Of a DNA stretch of 13,575 bases, positions 1 to 6,886 are shown piece by piece. The notes under the pieces were generated by a model. That model searched no databases. It saw only the letters and a program-made list of their open reading frames with translations, and had not been told where the DNA came from. The DNA comes from Phycisphaeraceae bacterium. GTDB lineage: Bacteria > Planctomycetota > Phycisphaerae > Phycisphaerales > UBA1924. The stretch's first letter is position 1, and each line of letters begins with the position of its first letter. Location: contig WUAK01000044.1 of NCBI GenBank assembly GCA_009827205.1, positions 1-13,575 of the forward strand, read 5' to 3'. The position numbers were made by a program, and so were the translations under genes.

Positions 1-341
1 AGCGAAACAAGCCACCTGAAGCTGCGGCATTCTTCGTGCAAATGATGGATGGCCCATACTTCGACGACAACGAAACACTGCTTCGCTTCACAATGCTGTT
101 TACGGGTGACGTCGATCCGGGTGCCGAAGGCCGAGAAGCCGCCGTGGCTGCTGCAGAGCTCGTTGTGAGCCGCCAGCCACATCCTGAGCACATCCTCGCT
201 CTGGCGCGTGCACAGTTTGCTGCAGGAAACCAGGACGAGGCGACCAAGAACGCCAAGTGGGCACGTGACTTCTTCGATTATGGCTCTGGTGAGTACGAGT
301 ATTACGATCGGTACGTCAGGATGTACGAGCAGGTGAACTGA
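1..341 (+). CDS. C-terminal part of a TPR-like helical protein (5' end outside window)
   Basis: The reading frame is open from the left edge (first full codon at 3) to a TGA at 339-341, so this is the last ~112 residues of a longer protein. The tail is helical. A segment reading LALARAQFAAGNQDEATKNA has the small-residue spacing of a tetratricopeptide repeat (A at helix-packing positions, then G-N/D-x-x-x-A). It is followed by an aromatic, acidic C-terminus rich in Tyr and Asp/Glu. In planctomycete-type genomes such tails often close exported thioredoxin/AhpC-like proteins, but no catalytic domain is visible here and that link is a guess. A GTG at 36 is an internal codon, not a start, because the frame continues upstream of it. 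The stop codon directly abuts the stop of the convergent exbD-type gene, with no base between them. Function is not assigned. Confidence 0.75.
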   Translation, partial: RNKPPEAAAFFVQMMDGPYFDDNETLLRFTMLFTGDVDPGAEGREAAVAAAELVVSRQPHPEHILALARAQFAAGNQDEATKNAKWARDFFDYGSGEYEYYDRYVRMYEQVN

Positions 342-773
342 CTACTCGGACAACGGCAGTTCGTCGCGCCGATTACCGAGAATGCTGAATTGCTCAACGC
401 CAGCGCTGCGGAGCTGCTGGACGAGTTCGATGAGCTTGCCGCTCTCGGAGCCTACATCGATCTCCAGCACCACTGGTGAATCGGGGCTTCCCGCGATGGC
501 TGAGTTCACGGCTTCGGGGATCGCGATCTGCTCGATGAACTCGCCGTTGAGCGCGAATCTGCCGTCGTCTGCGAGCGAAACAACGATCGGTGGCGGGCCC
601 TGGCGGGCGTTTCCCGTAGGATCGATCACGGGCAGTTCGACATCCACGGTGTCCGCTCGGACCATGACCATGAGTGCGAACGCAAAGAACGTCAAGAGCA
701 GAAAGACGACATCCAGGAGGGGCATCATCTCGAGTCTGGGCTCGGGCTGCTTGTGGCGGAATCGGATAGCCAT
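342..773 (-). CDS. ExbD/TolR family biopolymer transport protein
   Basis: This 143-residue protein has the ExbD/TolR plan: a short cytoplasmic N-terminus, one membrane segment (about residues 17-38) and a periplasmic domain (about 43-143). The membrane helix carries MMPLLDVVFLLLTFF with Asp21, matching the proton-path aspartate conserved in ExbD and TolR. The family works with an ExbB/TolQ/MotA-type channel to convert proton motive force into mechanical work on TonB, TolA or similar partners. The start at 773 is chosen because family members begin a few residues before RxExxMxPLxD. An upstream ATG at 851 would add 26 atypical residues and overlap the divergent gene. No Shine-Dalgarno site is seen; a TAGCTT box (784-779) lies 5 nt before the ATG. 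No exbB/tolQ partner is adjacent and the gene appears to be transcribed alone. The exact subtype (ExbD, TolR or other) cannot be decided. Confidence 0.9.
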   Translation of the reverse strand: MAIRFRHKQPEPRLEMMPLLDVVFLLLTFFAFALMVMVRADTVDVELPVIDPTGNARQGPPPIVVSLADDGRFALNGEFIEQIAIPEAVNSAIAGSPDSPVVLEIDVGSESGKLIELVQQLRSAGVEQFSILGNRRDELPLSE

Positions 774-780
774 CGCTGAA

Positions 781-791
781 GCTAGGATAGC
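781..791. promoter_or_regulatory. Symmetric candidate -10 element in the exbD / bfn divergent gap
   Basis: The 53-bp gap between the two divergent genes contains the inverted repeat GCTA-GGA-TAGC. Read rightwards it offers TAGGAT (783-788) and read leftwards TATCCT (789-784); each matches four of the six bases of the bacterial -10 consensus TATAAT. Rightward initiation would give a leader of roughly 30 nt containing the GGAGG site of the nuclease gene. Leftward initiation would give a very short leader for exbD. No good -35 hexamer is seen on either side. Symmetric -10 elements are known to drive divergent transcription in bacteria, but the motif is short and this is only a candidate. Confidence 0.3.
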
Positions 792-810
792 AGCCAGACT
801 AGATGCACCG

Positions 811-815
811 GGAGG
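811..815 (+). promoter_or_regulatory. Ribosome binding site of the bifunctional nuclease gene
   Basis: GGAGG lies 11 nt before the ATG at 827. It is one of only two clear Shine-Dalgarno sites in the window and fixes the start of this gene. Confidence 0.65.
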
Positions 816-826
816 GGTGAACGCCG

Positions 827-1258
827 ATGGATGTTCGGATGGAACTATCACGAATACTGATCCGGGAGCTCTCAGACTGCCAGCTGATCGAACTCCGCGA
901 GGTAGCCGAACCCGGCGAAGAGATGCCAGGTGAGCCCCGCTCCTTCCCGATTGTGATCGGTCTGCCCGAGGCCCAGGCGATCGACAGAAGGCTCAAGGGA
1001 ATCCAGATCGAGCGCCCCCAAACGCACGACCTGCTTGCGGACGTCATTCGCGAGATGGGTGGCCGGATCGAACGTATCGGCATCACGACGCTCAGCGAGC
1101 ACACCTTCTTTGCGGAGCTCTGGGTGCGAACATCTTCAGACGAGTTGATCAAAATCGACAGCCGACCCAGCGACGCGATTGCGCTCGGGGTTGCCTCCGA
1201 TGCGCCGATCTATGTCGCTGAGGAGGTTATCGAGTCCGCCACGCGAGAAGAGATTTGA
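827..1258 (+). CDS. Bifunctional nuclease (BFN/DUF151) family protein
   Basis: This 143-residue protein matches the BFN/DUF151 family along its length. It shows IVIGLPEAQAI (42-52), RPQTHDLL (63-70), FFAEL (94-98) and the hallmark DSRPSDAIAL (111-120), followed by PIYVAEEV near the C-terminus. Members are small soluble proteins; some have been described as having both RNase and DNase activity, but the physiological substrate in bacteria is generally unclear. The start is set by a good GGAGG site. The last four bases overlap the TTG start of truD (1255-1258), so the two are likely one operon with coupled translation. No signal peptide or membrane segment is present, so it should act in the cytoplasm. 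Family assignment is secure; nuclease activity of this copy is inferred. Confidence 0.92.
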   Translation: MDVRMELSRILIRELSDCQLIELREVAEPGEEMPGEPRSFPIVIGLPEAQAIDRRLKGIQIERPQTHDLLADVIREMGGRIERIGITTLSEHTFFAELWVRTSSDELIKIDSRPSDAIALGVASDAPIYVAEEVIESATREEI

Positions 1259-2322
1259 TTTCGACCGACGCTGTCTATCTCACGCAGGATCTCTCGGGTA
1301 TCGGGGGCACAATCAAGGAGCGCCCTGAGGACTTCATCGTCGAAGAACAGCCCCTCTACCAACCTTCGGGCGATGGAGAGCACTGCTACCTCTTCGTGGA
1401 GAAGCGCGGCATTGATACGCGGGAGATGACAAAAAAGCTCGCCGAACACTTCGGTGTCCGCGAACGCGATGTGGGCGTCGCTGGGCAGAAGGACGCGAGA
1501 GCAATCACCCGCCAGCTCGTGAGCATCCACACGCCAGGCAAGATAGTCGACAGCTTCCCGATGATTCAGCACCCGTCGATGGGCGTCCTCTGGGCGGACA
1601 TGCACACAAACAAGCTCAGGATGGGGCACCTCAAGTCCAACCGGTTCAGCATCAAGATCCGCGGCATTGACATGACAACCGCACCTCGCGCGCTCGCGAT
1701 CGTGCAATCGCTAGAGAAGCTTGGTGTGCCAAACAGATTCGGTGTTCAGCGCTTCGGCAGCCGGGGCGACAACCACGAACTGGGCCGAGCGATACTGACC
1801 GGTGAATCCAGGCGGAAGTTCGGTGTGGGACGCCGCAGACTCTTCCTGAATGCTCTTCAGTCTGCCGTCTTCAACGAGGTGCTCGATCGCCGAATCGAAT
1901 CAGGCACACTCGGCGAGGTTCACGAAGGCGATCTCGCGTGGAAGCACGACTCGGGATCTGTGTTCAAGGTTGATACCGATACAATCACAGACACGGAATT
2001 GAGCAAGAGAGTTTCATCGTTCGAGATCAGTCCCAGCGGCCCCATGTGGGGCGACAAGATGTCACGCTGTTCCGGAGCCTGCGACGAAGGCGAGGTCGCA
2101 GCGCTGAGGAAGTTTGAACTTACCCCCGATGACTTTGCCAGAAGTTCGCAGTCCAAGCTTGTACCGGGCGTGCGTCGTCCGCTGCGGGTTCGGCTGATAG
2201 ATGCCGACGTCGAGGGCGGGATCGACGAGCACGGCGGGTACGTGCGTCTTGCGTTCGATCTCCCGCCAGGCTCCTACGCGACCGCTGTTCTGCGCGAAAT
2301 CATGAAGACGAACGATCTCTAA
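1255..2322 (+). CDS. truD: tRNA pseudouridine(13) synthase TruD
   Basis: TruD converts U13 of certain tRNAs to pseudouridine in the cytoplasm. The 355-residue protein is close to the E. coli length (349). Family motifs occur in order: RPEDFIVEE (about 23-31), GQKDARAIT with the catalytic aspartate at residue 80 (the same number as in E. coli), LRMGHLKSNRF (121-131), GVPNRFGVQRFG (157-168), GPMWGDKM, and the C-terminal LPPGSYATAVLRE. The start is TTG at 1255. It overlaps the TGA of the upstream gene (1256-1258), and with it the N-terminus aligns with E. coli TruD without extension or loss; no ATG lies before the first conserved motif. A rare start with a 4-nt overlap suggests translation by re-initiation after the nuclease gene. 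The TAA stop overlaps the stop of the convergent gene. Confidence 0.97.
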   Translation: MISTDAVYLTQDLSGIGGTIKERPEDFIVEEQPLYQPSGDGEHCYLFVEKRGIDTREMTKKLAEHFGVRERDVGVAGQKDARAITRQLVSIHTPGKIVDSFPMIQHPSMGVLWADMHTNKLRMGHLKSNRFSIKIRGIDMTTAPRALAIVQSLEKLGVPNRFGVQRFGSRGDNHELGRAILTGESRRKFGVGRRRLFLNALQSAVFNEVLDRRIESGTLGEVHEGDLAWKHDSGSVFKVDTDTITDTELSKRVSSFEISPSGPMWGDKMSRCSGACDEGEVAALRKFELTPDDFARSSQSKLVPGVRRPLRVRLIDADVEGGIDEHGGYVRLAFDLPPGSYATAVLREIMKTNDL

Positions 2323-4721
2323 TTCGTCACATCGATAGCCACGTCGAGTTCCACGGTCTGCGGCTGCAGACACTCGGTGTCGCTGCACGCCTGGAAGGTC
2401 ACGATGACGATCGGTCGTCCCGTTCGCTCGTCTTCGGCTTCGAGGACAATATCGAACTCGACATCACCCGAGTACACGAGAAGTTCGCCCTCAATACCTT
2501 CTGTCCGGTAGCTCTCGCCTGCCGGATAGTCGACGAACGCACCAATACCTGTTCCGCCTACTACTCCAACACGCAGCGGCTCGAGCATGTCTGCGGCATC
2601 GGGCCCCGGGTCCGCGGCGACAAGATGGAAACCGTCGGCGATCTTGAGTCTGACGCTGAATGTCTCGACGTCTCCTGGCTCCAGACTGATTCTCTCGGAA
2701 TCTGCAAAGACCTCGACCGCCTGAAAAGCAGCAGCGGAGTCAGACGATTGAGCCGGCTGCTGTGCACCGGCGGCCTGCAACGCCTGAGTGAGCGGAATGT
2801 CTAAAGCCAGTGCACGGTAAAGGGCACGAGCTGAATTGACATACCCGACTGGTGACCTGTGAATCGCCCCGCTGGTTGCCACAAGTCCGCGGGCGGCACG
2901 GTTGGCGAACCACTGCTCCCCGGTGAGTGTGGACAAATCGATGAGCGCGTTTAGAAAGACGCTAGTGGCACTCGGAATCGCACCGTCGTAAACGGTCTGC
3001 CCTCGAACGAAGAGATCCGATTGGTTCTCGCGAGTATCGAAGAAACCGCCCGAATCTGGATCCCCGAAAATCCCCTCGGCTTCCTCAGCGAGTGACGATG
3101 CCTTATCGAGCCATTTCGTGTCGCCGGTCGCGTAGTGAAGCTCTATCAATGCGGCGGTCAGCCATGCGTAATCCTCAAAGAACGCGGGTGTCTTTGCCTC
3201 ACCCGCTCGCGCGGTGCGCAAGAGTGTGCCCTTGTCATCGCGCATCAATGTCAAGATCGCATCTGCCGCCACAGTCGCGGAGTCTGTGTATGTCTTTATC
3301 CCTGTGACGTTTCCGAGGGAAGCGAGTCCGTGGATCGTGATCGCGTTCCATGATGTCAAGACCTTGTCATCGAGTCCCGGCTGCTTGCGGTCTTCTCGAA
3401 CCGCCTTGAGCTTCGTGTTGATCGCGTCGAGCTTCGCATGAAGCTCATCAACGGTTAGACCAAATCGGTCGGCCGTCTGCTCGGGTCGTTCGGAGAATCG
3501 CAACACATTCCTTGCGGGCTCATCGGGGTGGTGCGGATCCTGGAAGTTAGAACCAGCAGAGACGCTGTAAACATCGAGCGCGAGCTTTGCTTCATCCTCG
3601 GTCAGGGCATCTCGCAGTTCAGATTCGACCCAGAGATAGTTCAGGCCTTCCTTGCCGTCGACTTCCGCGTCCTGCGCGCTGTAGAACGCACCGCTCTCAT
3701 CTGTCATCTCGCTGAGGACATAGTCAGCGATCTGGATCGCGGTGCGTTCGTACTCGGTGTCTCCGTAGATCGCAGCGGCTTTGGCATATACAGATATCAA
3801 CTGACCCTGGTCGTAGAGCATTTTCTCGAAGTGCGGTACTGTCCACTCCGCATCAACGCTGTATCTGTGGAAGCCGCCGCCCACGTGGTCGCGGATGCCC
3901 CCGATCATCATCTTGTCGAGCGTTCCACGGACCGACTGGTCGATAGCTTGTCTCGTTGACTCGTCTGCAGATTCACGAACTGCGAGCAGGAAATCGATAT
4001 AGGTTGGCTGCGGGAACTTTGGTGCACCACCGAAGCCGCCCCACTGCGGGTCGTAGATCCGCAGAAGGGCGCTGACCGCTTCCATGATCTCGTTCTCGCC
4101 GACAACGACCGGGGCTTCTCGTTCTTCGAGCTGATGGCGCACGGCATCTGCGAGTGACTGCGATTGCTCGATGATTTCTTGACGCCGCTCGCCCTTCCAT
4201 GCCTCGCTGATGCCGAGGAGAATATCGGTGAACGCGGGCATGCCGTGTCGCGGCTCGGGCGGGAAGTACGTGCCCGCGTAGAACGGTCGGAGCGATTCGG
4301 GTTCCAGCCAGACACTCATGGGCCAACCCCCCCGTCCGGTCAGGGCCTGTGTTGCAGCCATGTAGATATCGTCTACGTCCGGTCGTTCCTCACGATCGAC
4401 TTTGACGCAGATGTAGTGCTCGTTCATGACTCGCGCGGTTGCCTCGCTCTCGAAGCTCTCGCGTTCCATGACGTGGCACCAGTAGCAGGTCGAGTACCCA
4501 ATCGAAAGGAAAATCGGAACATCGCGTCTGCGCGCCTCTTCGAAAGCCTCTTCGCCCCACGGGTACCAGTCCACTGGGTTGTGCGCGTGCTGGAGGAGGT
4601 ATGGGCTTGTCTCGCCTGTGAGGCGGTTGGTATGCATGGGCTTTGTCTCAGGCTGGTGGGCTTGCTGCGCCGAGGCGGTCATTGCCAGGGCCGCGATTGC
4701 TGCTGGGATTGGTGTACGCAT
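2319..4721 (-). CDS. Exported DUF255 thioredoxin / six-hairpin protein fused to a DsbD-alpha-like domain
   Basis: Three parts are visible in this 800-residue protein. Residues about 32-190 are the DUF255 thioredoxin-like domain (YyaL / SSP411 family), with SPYLLQHAHNPVDWYPW and a CYWC pair (C79, C82) in GYSTCYWCHVMERESFES. Residues about 195-640 match the (alpha/alpha)6-barrel part of the family (GGFGGAPKFPQP, HVGGGFHRYSVD, VPHFEKMLYDQGQ, DDKVLTSWNA, FFEDYAWL). After a Gln/Ser/Ala linker, residues 668-800 resemble the periplasmic N-terminal (alpha) domain of DsbD, ending in VTFQACSDTECLQP with C779 and C784. Residues 1-18 look like a Sec signal (MRTPIPAAIAALAMTASA, then QQ), consistent with a periplasmic thiol-redox role. 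If translation began instead at Met29 (4637) the protein would be cytosolic. The family's biochemical reaction is not established. It is last in the galE operon, 9 bp after its neighbour's stop. The active-site Tyr replaces the more usual His of CHWC. Confidence 0.9.
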   Translation of the reverse strand: MRTPIPAAIAALAMTASAQQAHQPETKPMHTNRLTGETSPYLLQHAHNPVDWYPWGEEAFEEARRRDVPIFLSIGYSTCYWCHVMERESFESEATARVMNEHYICVKVDREERPDVDDIYMAATQALTGRGGWPMSVWLEPESLRPFYAGTYFPPEPRHGMPAFTDILLGISEAWKGERRQEIIEQSQSLADAVRHQLEEREAPVVVGENEIMEAVSALLRIYDPQWGGFGGAPKFPQPTYIDFLLAVRESADESTRQAIDQSVRGTLDKMMIGGIRDHVGGGFHRYSVDAEWTVPHFEKMLYDQGQLISVYAKAAAIYGDTEYERTAIQIADYVLSEMTDESGAFYSAQDAEVDGKEGLNYLWVESELRDALTEDEAKLALDVYSVSAGSNFQDPHHPDEPARNVLRFSERPEQTADRFGLTVDELHAKLDAINTKLKAVREDRKQPGLDDKVLTSWNAITIHGLASLGNVTGIKTYTDSATVAADAILTLMRDDKGTLLRTARAGEAKTPAFFEDYAWLTAALIELHYATGDTKWLDKASSLAEEAEGIFGDPDSGGFFDTRENQSDLFVRGQTVYDGAIPSATSVFLNALIDLSTLTGEQWFANRAARGLVATSGAIHRSPVGYVNSARALYRALALDIPLTQALQAAGAQQPAQSSDSAAAFQAVEVFADSERISLEPGDVETFSVRLKIADGFHLVAADPGPDAADMLEPLRVGVVGGTGIGAFVDYPAGESYRTEGIEGELLVYSGDVEFDIVLEAEDERTGRPIVIVTFQACSDTECLQPQTVELDVAIDVTN

Positions 4722-4730
4722 TGTTGAAGC

Positions 4731-5645
4731 TTAGCGCCGGGGCGTGCGACCGCCGATGGGACGGATCATGAGCGACCTGACAATGCCAGTCGGAGAGTCG
4801 CTGCGGGTCGCTGCCTCGTCCTGCCGTCCGAGCACACGGGTCGCCGCGGCTGCGCTTGAAAGCAGGACCGCGTTCTCCGGCAGTTCCGCGAGCGTCACTG
4901 AAACGAGCCCTGAGATTGCCCTGACGTCGTCGGGATCCTCGACCCGCAGAAGGTCCTCTCGCTCGCGTTCGAATGACTGTGTGATCATGTCAGCAGCGAC
5001 CCTCGCCGCCGACTCGTCCTCGGCATCGAGTGCCTCGCGGAGGCGAACCAGTTCTGATTCGAAAGTCGTGCGCATCTCGAGTAGTCGGTTCGAAGGCGCC
5101 TGCAAGAGAGTCTCGAAGGCGAACTTCACGAGCGGCCTCATGAGTTTCTGCTCAGCCTTCTGAGCTGCGGACTTTGATTCGCTACGCACCGCGATCAGCC
5201 CGTGCCTTGCTGCGAACCGGTCGATCGCTGCGGTGAGCGGAACGCTGATCGACGGGTCTGGACCCGCCTTTATCACGTCTCTGCTGATCGCGCTGATGAC
5301 CGTATCGCTCTCCTGCTCGAGCACGGTTCTCATGAACGGTCGAAGCGGCGCGTAGAGATCTTCATTCTCGATGTCGTCGCAAACTCCGAGCACCTCATCG
5401 AGTGGATCTTCACCTGCGAATGTTGTGCCGCAGATCCCTCCCGCGAACATGGGCAAGGCCCAGTCCCACGACTCCATAAGTTCAACGTATCTGGGCACCC
5501 GAGAAGCGGTCTCCGAGACCGACTCTTTCGAGATCGAACCGGCTGGTGTCGGCATCGCGGTGACGATGTTCCGAGCGAGAACCATCGCGACCATAGCTGC
5601 CGGCTCGTGAGAGGACATGTGGTACGGGCTGACGACGAGGATCAT
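4731..5645 (-). CDS. Unrecognised 304-residue protein in the galE operon
   Basis: I do not recognise this protein. It appears soluble, with no signal peptide or clear membrane segment. The N-terminal ~35 residues are mildly hydrophobic (MILVVSPYHMSSHEPAAMVA). Residues 60-75 are aromatic- and Gly-rich with a Cys (WDWALPMFAGGICG), and Cys89 follows. Residues about 155-240 are highly charged, probably helical and possibly coiled-coil (Glu/Arg/Lys-rich). The C-terminus is basic (GGRTPRR). The start is well supported: its ATG overlaps the TGA of the preceding lipoprotein gene as ATGA (5645-5642), and the stop lies 9 bp before the DUF255 gene. Coding is supported by this operon fit and by the absence of a credible gene on the other strand. 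Its neighbours suggest a role connected to the lipoprotein hydrolase or the exported redox protein, but no function can be given. Confidence 0.8.
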   Translation of the reverse strand: MILVVSPYHMSSHEPAAMVAMVLARNIVTAMPTPAGSISKESVSETASRVPRYVELMESWDWALPMFAGGICGTTFAGEDPLDEVLGVCDDIENEDLYAPLRPFMRTVLEQESDTVISAISRDVIKAGPDPSISVPLTAAIDRFAARHGLIAVRSESKSAAQKAEQKLMRPLVKFAFETLLQAPSNRLLEMRTTFESELVRLREALDAEDESAARVAADMITQSFEREREDLLRVEDPDDVRAISGLVSVTLAELPENAVLLSSAAAATRVLGRQDEAATRSDSPTGIVRSLMIRPIGGRTPRR

Positions 5646-6886
5646 CGCTCACGATCCTCGATATCTGTGTTCGCTTCGAGCCAGTCGAGGATGGCGACCA
5701 TCCGAAGGGGTATCGCGGCGAACAAAAGCTCATGCCCGACGGGCATCACCCAACGCTCGGGCTTGCCGAGTTTTTCCCACAGCAAGTCGCCCGCCACAGC
5801 GGGAACCGCAGTGTCTGAACTGCCGTGGATCATCAGAATTGGCATGTCAGACATTTTCTGGGCGGTGTGCACGCCGTCGAGTCTGGAAAATTCAAAGTAC
5901 TCATCTTGCAAGTTGAAGTCATTCGACTGGGATCCATCAACACTGTTGTTGGTCGTACTTATCTGGATGGAATCGATCCAGTCCCGGTACGAGCTCTCTA
6001 TTGCAATCTTGAACGAATCCGCCCCACCACCGATAAAGACCGCTGCATCGTAAGCCTCCGGTTCGTACGCAACGATTGTGGGAAGCGCGATAGCGGTGCC
6101 GCTCATTCCGATGATGACGCGGGGCTTGTCAACCAGAACAGATTCCTGGCCCAGCACGAACTCAGCAGCGGCTTGCACCGCGTAAGCCGCCTCTGCGGAA
6201 CGGCTGTCGAGATCTGCAGCGATCTGCTTTACAACAGGCGCTGGATCCGATGAGTTGATGTTGTACTCCGTGTGCTCCGTCATCCGCGAAGGCGGGCTCA
6301 GCATCCGCAGCACCGCCCAGCCCCGCATGAGCAGGCCTCGCTCGGCGCGATCGCTCACGTCGCGGGGTGTCGCAAAGATCCCGGGCATGAGTACCGCAAG
6401 ACCGATCGGCTGAACTGCCTCAGGCTCGTCGTACGTGAACCATGTCCGCTGCACCTCCGCGACTTCAGGCTCGTCTCCTTGTACCGCGGAGTAGAACGCG
6501 AAATGGTCTTTCCCGTCGGGTCCCCCCTCGTTGATATACGGGATCACCACGAACCCGCCGCCTGGCTCGAAAACGGGTGTGTATTGCGTGCCCATCGCCT
6601 CGTTGAACGCGTCGAACTGCTCCCGCTCGATCTCGTAGGGCACGAGCCGCTGGTCGTTCGGCACGCGTGCCGTGCGCCAGTTGGAGATCGGGCGTGTGTC
6701 CTCGATGATCACGCCCTTGCGGCTTCCCAATCGCGCAGGCCACATGCCCTGTTCGTCGGCTGTCTCTCGATCTGAGACAACCTCTGGCGATCGCTGCTCA
6801 GGCTCGGTCGCCTCCGGTGCGGGCGGCGCAGGGATATTGCAACCCGCCAGCAGCAAACACCAGAATGCGAACAGCGCTTTGATCAC
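5642..6886 (-). CDS. Lipid-anchored alpha/beta hydrolase
   Basis: With a GTG start at 6886 this 414-residue protein opens with a textbook lipoprotein signal, MIKALFAFWCLLLAGC, with lipobox LAGC and lipidated Cys16. A Pro/Glu-rich linker follows. The rest fits an alpha/beta hydrolase: a strand and oxyanion-region segment (AVLMPGIFATPRD), a nucleophile elbow GMSGT with Ser262, HGSSD with Asp358, and GHELLF with His385, giving a plausible Ser-Asp-His triad in the right order. The substrate is unknown; an esterase, lipase or peptidase acting at the membrane surface is possible. The GTG overlaps the TGA of galE as GTGA (6886-6883), like other junctions in the window. An ATG at 6919 would add 11 charged residues before the signal and a longer overlap, so it is rejected. 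The Cys is the substrate for the Lgt encoded at 11363-10281. Confidence 0.82.
   Translation of the reverse strand: MIKALFAFWCLLLAGCNIPAPPAPEATEPEQRSPEVVSDRETADEQGMWPARLGSRKGVIIEDTRPISNWRTARVPNDQRLVPYEIEREQFDAFNEAMGTQYTPVFEPGGGFVVIPYINEGGPDGKDHFAFYSAVQGDEPEVAEVQRTWFTYDEPEAVQPIGLAVLMPGIFATPRDVSDRAERGLLMRGWAVLRMLSPPSRMTEHTEYNINSSDPAPVVKQIAADLDSRSAEAAYAVQAAAEFVLGQESVLVDKPRVIIGMSGTAIALPTIVAYEPEAYDAAVFIGGGADSFKIAIESSYRDWIDSIQISTTNNSVDGSQSNDFNLQDEYFEFSRLDGVHTAQKMSDMPILMIHGSSDTAVPAVAGDLLWEKLGKPERWVMPVGHELLFAAIPLRMVAILDWLEANTDIEDRER

Noticed and set aside
774..851. Upstream ATG at 851 as the exbD start
   Set aside because: It would add 26 residues unlike the family N-terminus and overlap the divergent nuclease gene and its ribosome site; 773 fits ExbD/TolR length.
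5202..6053. 283-codon plus-strand open frame spanning the junction of the unrecognised gene and the lipoprotein gene
   Set aside because: It is opposite two coupled genes whose overlap and lipobox support the minus strand; the translation is Arg/Ser/Cys-rich shadow sequence.
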